Shown here one piece after another: positions 1 through 12,935 of a stretch of DNA of 64,000 nt (position 1 is the stretch's first letter; every line of letters starts with the position of its first letter). Below the pieces are notes generated by a model. It was given only the letters and a program-made list of their open reading frames with translations. It did no database searches and was not told where the DNA came from. The position numbers and the translations under genes were made by a program. The stretch is from contig JAOALB010000016.1 of assembly GCA_025331125.1 (NCBI GenBank), positions 62,001 through 126,000 of the forward strand, given 5' to 3'. This DNA comes from Mycogone perniciosa. Its lineage: Eukaryota > Ascomycota > Sordariomycetes > Hypocreales > Hypocreaceae.

Positions 1-272
1 GTAGATAGCTTAGCCCAAATAGAATTATTCAGGCTCCAAATATTATGTTAACAGATAATCATCACAGTGTATCATGAAAAAACGAGATATAGTTCTTGTT
101 AATTTCTTTTTTTCGTTCCTGTAAGAAAAAATGGTCTTGTTCCGTATGGATCTATAGTATGCCCACCTCTCTCACCTTCCCCTATATTCATATGCCATGC
201 GTCTGAAACTGTCGCGCGCTCTCTTCTACCCCCCTCCCTGCTTCTAAACACAATACCTTCTCATGTCCCAAC
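1..272. other. 3' flank of los1, no gene
   Basis: AT-rich sequence downstream (on the minus strand) of the los1 stop codon. It most likely holds the los1 3' untranslated region and terminator. I see no open frame with coding character and no RNA gene. Confidence 0.5.
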
Positions 273-3200
273 TTAATGTCGACTCTGCAATAGGCCCTGA
301 AGGTACGTTGAGAATCCCCTCTTGTCCGTCGAAGTCGTCAAGGATCTCAAAAAATCATCGCTGTTAATCCCCAAACTAGGGAAGACTTCGTTTTGTAGAT
401 TCCGAATAAACATGTCTCCCGTCTTGGTGTATATGACTTGCTCCAAAGCCGCAATCTCAGTCAGCACCTGTTTTGTCTGTGCGTCTTGTGAGGGTCGGAA
501 AGCAGGGTTGCGCATAACATCCCAGCATGCCGTGTGGAACCTGTCCACCATGAACTGGTCGAATCCAGGAATTGCCGGGCTGGGGTTGCCGCTCGGTGCT
601 GTTGGGTTCTGTGAAATAGTTGCAACGTCGGGGCCGCCCCATAGAGCGGAAATTCGTGTCATGATGGTAAAGGCAAGTCGGCTGGGTCCGAGGTTTCCAT
701 CGAGTATTTTGCCCAATTCAATGACGGAAGAGATCATCGGCTCGAAGAATCCCTGGTTGGCCTCACTGATGAGAACACCTTCCAGCCCGTTGTTCAGAAT
801 GATCTGAATGAACGATAGGTACTCTCGTCTCAATTCCGCTAGCTGTATCTCATCATCCGTGCCAGAGATAGGTTCGCCGAGACCGCCAAAGATACGCTGC
901 AGAAGTGGTGTCAGTAGCATATTAAGGACATCGTAGATCTCTGATTTGAAACCAAACACCACTTGGTCTAGCAGTCGCAAGAACATGGCCATCTCATCTT
1001 TCGATGAGCTCTGAGACAGCAGGCCTTCGATCCATTGCGGTAGCTGGGGGAGTACTGCAGAACCGAGCACCCCCAAAAGCTTGGAAAAGGCAGATCGGCA
1101 GGCTGTTCTAATCTCCCCTGAAGAGTTCAATTCCCTGAGGGCAATGAGGATTGCCTCTGCAGCTCGGGAGAACTCGTCAGAGACAACCTTGTCTGGTGGC
1201 GCATGTTGGCTTGATGAAGTGGAGCCTGGAGTCCAGTCGGAGAAGCCATGTGCGAGGGTTCCTAAGGCCATAACAATATGATGGATCTGCAGTGCCGCTT
1301 GCGCATCGCCCGACTTTGCTCGAGGAAGATGTACTTCCATGTCTTGGAACAGAGGACCCATTACCAATCGAGCAAACAGTGCCTGCTGCTCAGGTGGCGT
1401 GTTGTGTGTGGAGGAAATGCATCCGATGGCTTCAAAGAGATACAACTGGCTCGTAAATAGGGCGTCCGCTGAATGGTCAGACTCATCAGATGACATGTCG
1501 TCATCAGCATCGTCGCCTGGTACTTCAGCCTTGATCGGCAGAAGATCTCCAATCGACTGAATGACTGTCTCAGCGACATTTCCCACACGGGATCGAAGCT
1601 GCTTGATGAATCTGTGGAAAAGGTACCAAGACCGAGTCTTGAGGCGCACATGATTATGATGTACAAGTCGTACGAAGTTCTCCAGGACCTGTGGGATGTA
1701 TTGTGACTGCGTTTCGAAGACCACGCAGTACCGGACGCAAATTTCCATGTATTGTAGCAGGATTGCAGGATGTGAGAAGTTGGCAATGCCTGTTCGACCC
1801 GTTAGTGTATCCCCTTCATTTCAACCTCATGAACAACAACAGTTCCTTACCAGATTCGACCATCTTTTGCATCATCACCACCAGTCGCTCTGAGGCCTCA
1901 GTGGATGGCTGGTTCTTGGTTCCGAGTCCCTGGTTCGGCAGCGCAAGTTCTCCAAACAGATACATTTCATGCAGCGCAAGGTCGAGATCTCGCCAATCCA
2001 TACGCGATCCCTGTTGATCCAGGGTCTGGAAAGTTGTCGCAACCAGGTTACTAAGCACATCCATGTACAACGCTTGATCGATAGCGGCGATGGTCTTTTG
2101 CAGATATTGGAGTCTTCTCCTGAGCTCCTGGAACTCTGCCTCATCCGTTTGCTCGTCCTCGTTGCCCCACGTTGTCGTCTCGTCATATCTCATTTTCCGT
2201 ACAATGGCGTTCAGTATCGGGGGTAGCATAACGGCATAATCTTGGTTGAGCGGTCCCAGTTTTCGAAGGAAGGTTAGGAGATCAGTCAACGAGGGAATAA
2301 CCGTTGAGCAAACCTCATCGTACTCGTCGGCAAAGAATCGTAAAAGGAGGGGCAGAAACCCGTCCAAGTGTAGCTTGGCCCGCGCCCGGGTATCCTCAGC
2401 AGCTTGGCTGTCATCGAGGGCCTTTATGATATCGGCCAAGGTAGTGTTGGTAAGCTTCGCGATAGCCTCGGCCAGGTCCGTATCATATTGGGGGGTGCCT
2501 TTCAGGTCGTTCAGCATTGGGCTGGCAACCAACTGGCTTACTATGTCTTGCAAATTAAGAAAGGAAATCATCTCCATCTTGTCTGCGGATCGCATTTTCT
2601 TGCCACAGATCTCGGTGAGGGTATCGATGGCGGTATCCCGCACTTTGTCCTCGCTGCCTGTGCGTCCTACCACGGGCAGTAACAAGTTGAGCATGTCCTG
2701 GCTGACTACGAGGGATATATCCATCCAGCTAACCCACTTGCCAATGACCTTCAGGACCAGGTCTACAACGACATCGTTTCCACTGTATCTGGAAAGCAGC
2801 TGCTTCCAGGACTCGGCGACCTTTTGCATGTCTTGCGCACGAAGTTGATCTTTCAGCTCCGTATTTCGCTTGGACTCATTGGTTTGCCGTGACAAGAGCA
2901 TATCGGCGATTTCGTCGTGTACTGAAGACAGAACTCGCAGGTAGAAGAGAACGCCGGCAACATTGTCGGTCATGTTGGCCAAGCCAGTCAACTCGAGGAA
3001 GTCGTCCAGAAAGTTTTGCCAGCCATCTTGGTACAGAAAGACGAAGAGATACGTCAGAGTCTGGGTAAGCTTGTTTTGCAGATGCACCTGATCGGGCTCT
3101 TGCTGCGGCTCGGGGCCATATGTTTGGCGGACATATTGCATCAACGTATGTCTGAGGAACGATAGACTCTCCCCATCAAGACCTTGTGTATGTACGGCAT

Positions 3201-3599
3201 AGTTGACTACCTCGAGACACACCATGCGCACAACCTCGGACGTTCGTGGAATGCGGGCAAACAGGTTCGTACATGCTTGCCATCCTTGGGGATCGGATCG
3301 CAACTGGTTCAAATATTCAAAGGCTTGCTCTTTTACCGACGGGTCGGACGTAGGATTCGACAGAATCTCGACGGCATTCTCGACCTGGAAGCCAGGATGT
3401 CAGCTATCACATTATCCCTAGTGAGAAGGAAGACACAACTGCCCGCCAAGAAAAAGCTTTTTGTTCATGATGACTTCAACCAGGACAGAGGGGATGGCGG
3501 GGCATTACGACACAACAGAACACAACACAACAGAAACGGTGGGCGAGTGGAAAGACATGCAGCAGCAGCAGCAGCAGATGGACATACCTGAGCCTCCAT
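273..3599 (-). CDS. los1: Exportin-T (tRNA exportin LOS1/XPOT family)
   Basis: Karyopherin-beta that carries mature tRNA from nucleus to cytoplasm with Ran-GTP. Three exons are inferred: 3588-3599 (only MEAQ), 1851-3384 and 273-1789. The introns are 3385-3587 (GTATGT...TTCCAG) and 1790-1850 (GTAAGG...AACAG). The joined CDS is 3063 nt, giving 1020 aa, usual for fungal Los1. The N-terminal region (VENAVEIL, then EYLNQLRSDPQGW) is the importin-beta-like start; the segment around LTQTLTYLFVFLYQDGW matches the Xpo1 domain at about residues 95-250. Across the second intron the frame joins as VESG|IANFSHPAILLQYMEICVR, a conserved exportin-T stretch, followed by HEAT-like helices to a C-terminal LQGLLQSRH. 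The family call is firm; the tiny first exon is inferred from splice signals and phase. Confidence 0.9.
3385..3587 (-). other. los1 intron 1 with a CTG-repeat tract
   Basis: 203-nt intron directly after the 12-nt first coding exon. The donor reads CAG|GTATGT and the acceptor TTCCAG|GTC. A (GCA)n run on the plus strand at about 3558-3578 places CTG triplets shortly after the donor on the sense strand. The tract could vary in length between isolates without affecting protein. Confidence 0.7.
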
Positions 3600-6500
3600 A
3601 CTCAAGAAGAAATTAAGTATAAAACCAAAAATAGCGGGCGGGAGTGTGTGCTATGGAGAATGCTGCTATAATTCTGGCAGCCCTATGTATGCAGCATCCA
3701 GCATGCTTATTGTCGTTGGGCGGCGACAAGGCTACCGTAGAGGCATGCCTAGGTCGGAAAAAGCTGTCTGAGATTGAACCGACAAGGGAGATTCTTGGGC
3801 TTTGACGCAGATTGGAGGAGCCTGGCCGGGTTCGATACCAGATTCGATTCGCTAGGGTCAAGACCGCACTTCAACAAGTCTTCAAGGGTAAAATGTGCGT
3901 CTTTATTCGCTATTTCAAAAGTCGGTGCAGACTTGGTGCTGATGTGGGGTGTTGCAATTGTTTGAAGAAAGGCGCGGGAGATTTTCGGGCAAATGCCAGA
4001 TGTGGGCACGGAGAAACACTGTGTTGAGCACGGAAAAATTGGTCACATCGTACAGTGTGCATACGACATTTCAACTCGGCTATACTAGTACTGTCGTTTA
4101 TGGCATGATGTTGGTTGACTCAAACTCCGAACTTTGCGCCTGGTAAATAACAAGTGAGCTTGACTGATTGCTCTCTACGGAGTAGATGTAACGGCATTCT
4201 CTCACGGGTTTCCAATCCAGCACGGTCGGGTTGATCAAGGAGACAAACACTGTACTCAGCTGTTCCATCATCACATGCGGCTGAACAAGAGCATACTTCC
4301 TGGTGTACATGCACATCTTATGATGCTCGCGTGAGGTCGATCAGGGTTCAACCTGGCATACTCGAGTCTTCCGACACTCTTCCTTCTATATGAAATCAAG
4401 ACAGCACGAGGAGACTTGAAGCCTCCAGCCTGACATCAGGGCACCGGTATAGCAGGCGACCATAGTTCCGCGATGCCGATCTGCCAACCTTTTGACCTGT
4501 GTCTTGGGCCGAACCCGACTTCGAATCGAGGAATTGCGTCGATTTCCACCATGTCTCAGCTCGTTGGTGTTGATCCCTCCAACAGGCCGGAGAGCAGCAC
4601 TCAATTAGTCGGTAGTACGGACCAAATGGCTATTGCCTCGATCCCAAACCTGCCTCAACACCTCGGGAACACGGGCTCAGCAACGGACAAGTCACCGGCG
4701 TATCTGCGATAGCTCAAGCTTTCCCTTTTTGTCTCCAACATCCCGGGAATGCGGATGCGGCACAGCACTGCCACAGAGGATATCCCTAGCGACAGTTGTA
4801 AATAGTAGATCGGATCGTGGTTGCCGAGTGTCATTATCGTATGTTGTGGGGAAATGTGACAAAAGATTGGTGCTTTGGAATCATCGTGGAGTTTGGACAA
4901 ATCTCTTGGCCCAGCGTGGCCAGTTGCCAGACGCCGCAAAATGTCACAATTGTCCATATATTGTATCCATCAACGTCGCGCGCTAATGTAGGCACTATAC
5001 TACCATCATCTATATCGCGACGGAGTCGGGTCAAGGCCTTCACCGTATCCTACCGCTACCATCAGTCGTACTACTATTAATAAAGACGGGGTTCCATCTT
5101 CAGTAATGTCGATCTCCGTGCTGCAGACTCCTTTTGCGGGACTCTTCGGCTTCGAAAAGATCCTTGGCGAACCCGATAAGAATGGATCTGAAAGAGAGCG
5201 GGCCTGAAGAGGAAGTTGATACGACAATACGAGTTGGGAAAGGCTGACACGACGGGTACGAGTAGTATCCAGTACTAGTAGTATTACCAGGTGTTCTTCA
5301 AGAAAATTACGGAGTAAAATATAATCATATCAATAATATCGGGTACAGCATCGCACCAATCAAAGGGGCTGCCACCCTGTGCCTGTGTCAATAAGCTGCA
5401 TTTTTTGTCATTTATCTTCTGCTCGCTTCCTGAGTTCAAATCACGGTATCACCGCTATACGGTCCGGAAACATGCTTGTTAGTAATAGAGTGATATGGTG
5501 TTGCACGGTGCGGCCGTGGGAGATTTGATGCTATTGCTGGCCAAATGTCCGAGGCACGGCTGACCGAGTCTTGATCTGCGCGAGCTTTTGATGACTCAGA
5601 CGACGTCATAAGCGGGTAGAAACATCGCTGGTGCTTGACGCTTGACGAAACAAACATCGTCAGGGCGTTTATTGGAGGCCTGTTCGTAATGGAAAATTGA
5701 AAGGAGCACTGTGCGAAATGCGTTGACGCGATGAGACGATGAGACGATGATCAATGGAGGTGATCTTCATTGAAGGGGTCAAGGAGGGAAAAGGGCTGAC
5801 AAAGGCTGCAGCCAAACGGTTTCAAGGATTCGGTGCGACGGAGAATAATGACACTACGAGCAGTACCTCTCCGTAATTGTTCCCTGTAGCTGTAGCTGTA
5901 CTCCGTAGCTGTAGTTGTACTCGTAGGTAAGGTACTCCGTACTCAGGGCTCACCGCTGTCAGTGTCAGTGACACAATCGGGTGAATGAGTGATCCATCAC
6001 ATCTTAAAAACCTGCAGAACTGCCCAAAGCGAGCCTTCATTTGTGCCTGAACGACCAGGTGGCGTTGCAACGACATATCTCAATTTCGGTCCATTTATTG
6101 GTGACCAACCAACGCCGTCCCCTCACCTTCTGTGTGTAGTATGGGCCATTAAACGGATTGCTATTAGTCCGGGTAGTAGTATGATTAGTAGCGGTGATAA
6201 TGAATGAAATCACTTTATCCTATCACCGATATTATTATTATTACGGAGTACCGAGTACTAGCCCTCTGCTTTCTAATGCCCCTCCATCTACTCCGTACTA
6301 AGAGAAGAGTAGAGGAATTCTGGAGGGCGGCAAGGCAGGTCACCCCTACAGAATTACATTGGAGGAAAAAGAAAGCAGGGAGATTCGTTCAAAGGACACA
6401 TACACGAAAGAAGGGAAACTTCTTGGAAGTGGGCAGATGAAGATGGTTCCTGCATTAGCCCCAGCGTGGCGCCAAGTGTGTGGCGTGTTTCGTCCAGTCG

Positions 6501-8141
6501 TTTTTAAGCCCGTTTGCCGCTGAGAAACAAACAAAAGAAAAATGATGGCGGCGGCATTTCATGGGAATCTTGATCGAAGCGGCACTGCATTGCACTGCAC
6601 TGCACTCTCTCTTCCATATTTGTGAGGTCTTGGTTCTCTGCTATGTACTCCATATGCTATGAAGAATAGGTAGAGTAGTAATATGGTACGGAGTAGTATA
6701 GTCGTATAGTCTGAACAATGAAATACAACGTGCAAATGCTTTGACATAACACACAGTGCACCTTTTGGGAAGGGGGAATGTTTGGCATTGTGTGTTCCTT
6801 GTTCTGCATCCCGCAGATCAGATCAACCAACAAAGGGCGTCTCGTCTTGTCTGGTCTTATCCTGTCTTGTCCCTCGCATATTCTGGTTGGCACCTGGTGA
6901 GACTTTTTGACGCCATGGGTCGCGACAAACCAGGTTCCAGACTGAAAATACCTGCAACAAACAAACAAGCTCAGCAATGGCCAGCCACTGCCGCAGCCAC
7001 AAGGACGCTGGAGAAGAATGGAAGATGGATTGCTGCGGAGCATTTACCTGTCAAGTCGCTAGGAGGGCCCCGCTGTAGAGCAGGTTGTTCTCGTAGGTTG
7101 TACTCTGTACTTCGTAGGCGGCTAGTATTCGGAGTGCTATTGGGCAGGGCTAGGCCTCCCTAATTCCCTGCTGCCAACCTCCTTCCAGCAGGTCCCAGTC
7201 CCTTTGCACCCATCATGTTTTCCCTTGCACCACCTCACCTGTGTCTGTCGCAGGCAAATGCGGGACTATTACCACCTAGTCTGCATCATCAAGCTTCTCC
7301 TGCCCTTTTTTAATTGTTAAGGGTCGAAGCACGAGCCCAGTGGCTTGTGGCGGTAGACTGGCAGAACGGAATCGGCGAGCGAGGCAATATCTGAATCAGC
7401 ACATGGCAGCAGATTCCACCGAGATTGAGAGATGCAGCTTGCGATCCGCTTTGTGTGGATGGCATTTCCGGGGGCAGGTTTAGCCACAAAGCAATCGCCC
7501 GAAATGAAGTCCAGCCAGTCGGCTACGGTTGTCCAGCAAGTCAACAAGGCGATGTGACGTTTGTTTGGCTCCCTTTTCCCGGGCGCCTGTTTCTGCACTC
7601 AGCACCACAGCATCAGAGAGAACAAACCTCCGACTTGGCCGGCCAGCCAGCAAGGGCAGAAGACAGGGATTTCCGTGAATAATCTGTGCCCCGAATCCGT
7701 GCCCGCACAGCAGCACATGCCCTGCCGTCCGCATTGGAGGAAGGACTGTCACACACACAGCATGGACAAGGATACCATAGATGAACATGGATAGATGCAT
7801 GCATCTCCACCCAAACCTCCACCCTCAACCCCCTGGGCTAGCAGCTAGCCTCCTTTCTGGCGCAATTTCCCGGGGTATCGACAGTTGGGCTTGGGATTGT
7901 CAACGCGCACGCCGAGTTCCAACGTTGGCCATTGTGCCTATTAATATGCTGCCGTCCTCTGACATCTGGCCGTTTCTTTTCTCCTTCTTCCCCAGCCAAC
8001 AAAGCAATTTTCTCCAAGCCTCGCTTTTGACTCTTTGACTTCGGTCGTCCATTCTTTCACCACTTTCACGAAGCCTTTTTGCTTTCAGCCACTCTTTACT
8101 TCTTACCTTCTTCGTTCTCACGAACAATAACATCATTCAAG
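3600..8141. other. Gene-free region, 4.5 kb
   Basis: No open frame here has coding character, conserved domains or credible splice structure. The interval holds the los1 upstream region and, to the right, the promoter of the GPI-protein gene. It contains exact TACGGAGTA/TACTCCGTA copies at 4176, 5308, 5899, 5933, 6242, 6289 and 6687, and TACTTCGTA at 7108. A small 8-nt repeat (GATGAGAC) lies at about 5731-5750. The last 150 bp (about 7975-8135) are pyrimidine-rich, as often seen in leaders of well-expressed fungal genes. Confidence 0.6.
7970..8141 (+). promoter_or_regulatory. Pyrimidine-rich leader of the GPI-protein gene
   Basis: A CT-rich stretch (runs such as CTTTTCTCCTTCTTCCCC) directly precedes the ATG at 8142. 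Such tracts commonly sit around the transcription start and leader of strongly expressed filamentous-fungal genes. The start codon context is CAAGATGC. The inference rests on composition only. Confidence 0.4.
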
Positions 8142-8883
8142 ATGCGTTTCGCTGTTGCCGCCGCTGTCTTGGCCACCTCGGTCATGGCCCAGGATGCCAT
8201 TTCCACCGACTACCTCACTGAGCTGGTCACCATCACGGCCTGCCCTGAGACCGTTACCAACTGCCCGGCCAACCAGAAGACCACTTCCGTCGCCACCTCT
8301 GTCATCGCTGTGACCACCGAGACTGTTCTCTCGACCCGTGTCCACACCATCACCGCCTGCCCCCCTGAGGTTACCGACTGCCCTGCCCGCAGCACCATCA
8401 CCTCGACCGAGATCTATGCTGCCACCAGCGTCGCCCCGGTTACCAGCGCCTCTGCTGCTCCCACCTATGTCTGGGCCAACAGCTCTGCTGCTGCCCCTAC
8501 CTACGCTCCTCCCCCTGTCTACCCTACTGGTGTTCCCGTCATTCCTCCTCCTGTTGCTCCCGTCTGCCCTGGCAGCTCCGTCATTGCTGTCACCAAGAGC
8601 TACACCACTGTCTTGACCTCCGTCGAGTACCAGACCGTCCCGGTCCCTTGCCCCACGACTGTCCTCGTCAACCCCACTGGCACTGGAGCCCCTGTCCCTA
8701 CCGGTGCTCCTGGTAACGGAACGTGAGTTTGCAATCCATCTGGTGATATCTTGAGTTCCGCATGCTAACATAATCACCAAAAGTGTTCCCCCTCATCCTG
8801 TCCCCACTGGTGGTGCTGCTTCCTTCACCGGCTCGGCCATCTTCGCCGTTGCCGCTGGTGTTGTTGCCCTGATCTTCGCTTAA
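8142..8883 (+). CDS. GPI-anchored cell-wall protein with Cys-pair repeats
   Basis: Two exons, 8142-8722 and 8784-8883, with a GTGAGT...AAAAG intron of 61 nt; 226 aa. Signal peptide MRFAVAAAVLATSVMA with likely cleavage before QDAIST. Two copies of a short Cys unit, ITACPETVTNCPA and ITACPPEVTDCPA, are each followed by Thr/Ser-rich sequence. Next comes a Pro/Ala/Ser-rich low-complexity stalk and a third Cys region (PVCPGSSVIAVT, later PVPCPTTVLV). The C-terminus after the intron (AASFTGSAIFAVAAGVVALIFA) is a typical GPI attachment signal with a terminal hydrophobic tail. The open frame extends upstream of 8142, but that part is not signal-like, so MRFAV is the start. Likely covalently linked to wall glucan; the exact role (adhesin-like or structural) cannot be told. 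Confidence 0.88.
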
Positions 8884-11800
8884 GCGATTTCTTTCGACTC
8901 TTTCAGTTGAAGCCTGCAGGCCACGGCAATTCACGACAGGCGACCTGGGGTCTTGTTGGACATGTACAGAAGTTTGACTAGGCTTTTTGAATACTACTAG
9001 CATTGACGGCAATGGTCTCGTTTCTTTTGGAGCATTGTATGTACTTAATCTTCTAATCGTAACTGGGCGTTCGCGGGGCGATCTCGTCAGACAACCGGCT
9101 ACGAGCCTTGTCCTGGATGACTTTTTTGCAACGAAACTCTTATTTTCGGGTCACGAATTGGATACAAAATTGATGGTCGATTTCATCTCTTTCTAAACAG
9201 TTTTTTTCTGTTCCTTGTGACATCCTATTCTTAATTAAGCGACCATGCGGTCATAATTGGAGGGGACCGGCTGACACTCTGAAACAGTAGCATGTGGTCC
9301 CCTGCACAGCTTCATTTCACAAAAGGATAGGACTTATACCTCTCAAGGCATAGGATAGCATCTTGGCATCAGCATTGCGGAAATTACACTGAGCTATGGA
9401 GATAAGGGTTAGGATGGGATCTGATTGGCTGGAGGGTTCAGTCGCACTGCGTAATGTCAGGTACGCGAGACATTTTGGTGGTTGATGAGAACCCGAGAGG
9501 GAGTACAATAATTCCAGTCTTTTTAGGCATGATCAGTCTGGTACTTTATAAGTATTGACTCCAAGTTCTTTGCGTGTGTGTGTTTTTTTGTTTTTTTTTG
9601 CTCTTGTTAATGTGTGCGGTGGGTGAATACGAGAATGTGAGATGGACTGAGATATTGACATCATGCTATATATTGGTGCGCATAATCGAGCGCGCATACG
9701 AGCATTAGCACTCGGAATACGGCGCCTAGCAATGGTTAGTATTATTAGTACTGCTACTATGTATAATCTCAGATGAGCAAATATTAGAGCCGGTTCTTAC
9801 AAGACAGTTGTTAGTCCAGCACACACGTAAGCCGTCTTGGGGGCATTCCACCCGCTCAAAGACGCCGGGCGTGCGCGATCATGTCGATGTTACACAGTGT
9901 CACGCAGCCCGCGTGTGAATTTTTATGAGTTAAATGGCCAAGATCTCACAGTGCCTACTATGAGACCCGAAACTACTCCGTATTATGTGTCACAATCCTT
10001 TTTTATTTAGGTGGTCAAGCGGTATTATCAAGTTTCCTGTTTTGTTTAATGGATCGGAATGCGTGCGCTTGTGTTTGTACTAGTCTGAAGTTCCTATTTA
10101 GGTATCCGACGTCGGAATCGTGGGGGTTTATTGGTTTGTGGAGTGTGGCCTACGAAGTACGTGCAGGAACAGATAAGTTACCGATGCAAACCTCTCAGGT
10201 ATGGCCGAAAACTCGGTTGTACATAGTGGGTTGTCTGGGAATGTTTCTGTTTCTCTCTGTCACGGTTACACTCCAGAACGCGGTGGGCAAGTCGTTTCGT
10301 GCTGTACTGGCCTGTCGATCATGATTCCTCGTGGTAAGGGAGTGTTCATCTACTGAGTGTTGTCGCAGATCAGATATGATGTCCATTTTCGGGCTGGGCA
10401 TACTTATAAACTGTTAGGCCAACACTGACTTTACATAGTCTGCGATCGCAATCATGTTTTCCCTGATGTATGTGCTGGCGAATTAGGTCTCCGGATCAGC
10501 ATATGTCTCTTCAACGCCTTGGTAACGAGCAAATAGTAATATTTAATATTACAGGTGACAAGTTGGCGGCAGTCGGAATGCAGCATCTGTTCGCCCTTTA
10601 TATCATCTCTCGAGGGCTACCCTATACCCTTTTTTTTTGGGAAAGCTGCGTGTAACTAGGCTAAATTAGACGTCATATACACCGCGTGAGCCCATTTTTC
10701 TTCTATTTGGGACTGTAGTTGAAGCTTGAAGGATTTTGGCTCTCTGAAGGTTGGCACCCACCCGGGAGCGCTGCGCTCCTTCAAAGATCAACAATTAGTG
10801 GCCTCGGGTACCCGTACCACGTATACGTAGTGATAAGATATTCCGATATGGAGATGTTGTCCTGAATTATCAAACGAGGCTGTTTGCATGTTTTTTTTCA
10901 AGGACCATGTGAAACTGATGAGATGCATGTGATGACGCCATGGCATACGCAACCCAGACAACACTGCCATCTCTGTTATCAGAGTATTGGGCAATCTATA
11001 GGCAGAGAGCATCTGCCTTGTAGCCTCGTTATGCCCATTATGGCAAGCGATTCGAGAAAGTCGAGCATCCTGGCGTTCAGCTGATACTATCGGCTCTAGC
11101 AATAATTGATGCATAGCCCCTTGGTCGTGACGTTGACACCCCCTTCACTCATCGCCAAACGCTTATGCCAGCACAGCGAGTGGCTGATGTTGTCATCCAC
11201 GCCGAAGCCAATCTACGTAATCAATCACATTAATAACCGCATCCACAAGAGAGTTGAAAGTTGCCCCGAATCTTTAGGTTCGGCAGATTAGCACCGGCCC
11301 GCCTCTTCGTACATGTGGGTTTTAAGTCTTGCTGGGCTTAGCGGACGCTCGCACTCTCTTGTTCATGGCGCTAGAGCCTTCGCCTCAGCCTCGAATGTGG
11401 CTTCTCGAATCCGTCATCATCAACCTCATTCGTTGCTCGCATTCGCTAGCCCTAAGAAGGACGCCGTCCTTTTCTTTTCTTTCGAGTTGCTGACCGTACG
11501 AATTATTCCTGACTCATAATGCGAGACCGATGGGTTTATGGCTTTACGGAATAGAGCGCGGAGTGTTTTTCTTTTCTGTTCAGCCTGAACCGGTCGGCAG
11601 CCTGCCAATAGCCATGTAATCCGAGAGGGCTAAGCGTATGCGTAATGCTGAAGACGTTTTTGTCCTGTGGGTACTCCGTAGTGCTTTGAACTAGTCGGGA
11701 AGAAGCTTATTCGAAATTTCACTGAGGCTGGCTTATAGAAGGAATATTTAAGGTCAAAGGGTTCCTCGACATCAACATGTCTCAGATAGCATCACCACCA

Positions 11801-11976
11801 AAGCAGTTTCTTGTTCAGAGGACCAGCGTGCTTCTCCTATTCGCGAAAGTCTACACACCAACAAAAGCCAACTTGACCCATCTGATAGACAGGACATCGA
11901 CGAGCTCTCTCGACTTCCGTATCAACTAGGCATTCGCCTTATCTTCCGATCTAGCCATCATCTTCTTCATCTCACC
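8884..11976. other. Gene-free region, 3.1 kb
   Basis: Starts with the 3' region of the GPI-protein gene and ends with the RTA1-like promoter. Short open frames around 10050-10320 and 10790-11110 lack domain similarity, codon character and splice context. Motif copies: TACTCCGTA at 9974 and 11672, TACGAAGTA at 10151. A TATTTAAGG box lies near 11745, about 230 bp before the RTA1-like start. Nothing else was recognised. Confidence 0.55.
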
Positions 11977-12935
11977 ATGTCTCGAGAATTACCACCCGGT
12001 ATTATCCTCTTCGGGCCCGACACGACCTGCAACTTGGACACCTGCCGTGCAGAATGGAGCATTTATGGCTACCGTCCTTCGCTGGCTGCCAACAGCACTT
12101 TCATCGCTCTCTTCGGTGTCATCGGTGTCATCCATCTCTATCTTGGTTACCGGTGGAAAAGCTGGGGGTTCATGGTGGGCATGCTCCTAGGTTGCATGTG
12201 TGAAATCATTGGCTATATCGGCCGGATCATGCTTTGGTATAACCCCTTTTCCTTCAACGGATTCATGATCCAGATTGGTAAGTCAGATTCTGGTTCCTGG
12301 GAATCACTGAGCTGACTAACATATCCAATACAGTGTGCCTGGCCATTGCGCCCGTCTTTTTCACGGCATCCATCTATGTGACCCTGTCCGGGGCCATTAT
12401 CCACTTTGCACCAGACCTGTCACGCTTCAAGCCCCAGCTATTCTACTACATATTCATCCCTCTCGATATTATCTGCCTTATCCTGCAGGGCACTGGAGGT
12501 GGCATGTCAACCACTTCGACCGGTGCCAATCAAACAGGCGTGAACATATCCATGGCCGGTCTGGCACTACAAGTTGTCGTCCTGACAGCTTTTGTCGTCG
12601 CATTCGCTGACTACATGATCCGATATCTCCTCTCCGGTCGCTCCTCTGGATTCAGCTGGCGGTTGAGGGCATTCTTCATTGGACTGATTATCTCAACTGT
12701 CCTCATCCTGGCACGATGTGCCTACCGTGTTGCTGAGCTCAAGGATGGTTATACTGGCACGTTGATCCGGGAGGAAGTTCCGTTCATCGTTCTCGAGGGA
12801 GTCTTCATTGTGCTTTCGGCGATTGCTCTGTGTTTCGGCCATCCGGGTCTTGTTTTTAACCGTGAGCCGGCTCGACGAAAGTCTCTCGATGACGCCGAGG
12901 GTGGCACGAGCAGCCGGCCTCGACAGGAGAAGTAG
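11977..12935 (+). CDS. RTA1-like seven-transmembrane protein
   Basis: Fungus-specific RTA1/LTE (lipid-translocating exporter) family, to which yeast RTA1, RSB1 and RTM1 belong; members are linked to sphingoid-base export and resistance to 7-aminocholesterol and similar compounds. Two exons, 11977-12277 and 12334-12935; intron GTAAGT...ATACAG of 56 nt; 300 aa. About seven hydrophobic spans can be seen, including FIALFGVIGVIHLYLGY, GMLLGCMCEIIGYIGRIM, VCLAIAPVFFTASIYVTL, a span ahead of LQGTGGGM, LQVVVLTAFVVAFADYMI, FFIGLIISTVLILARCAY and PFIVLEGVFIVLSAIAL. The LQGTGGGM motif and the ARCAYRVAE segment are family hallmarks. The cytosolic tail is short and basic. The substrate cannot be deduced. 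Confidence 0.92.

Noticed and set aside
8133..8780. 215-codon minus-strand frame over the GPI-protein gene
   Set aside because: Antisense; Gly/Arg/Asp-rich composition is the complement of the Ala/Pro/Thr-rich sense protein.
9300..11700. Possible RIP-degraded transposon relic
   Set aside because: I see no long transposon-like frame, terminal repeats or strongly skewed CpA-to-TpA decay by eye; a RIP-index calculation would be needed to revive the idea.
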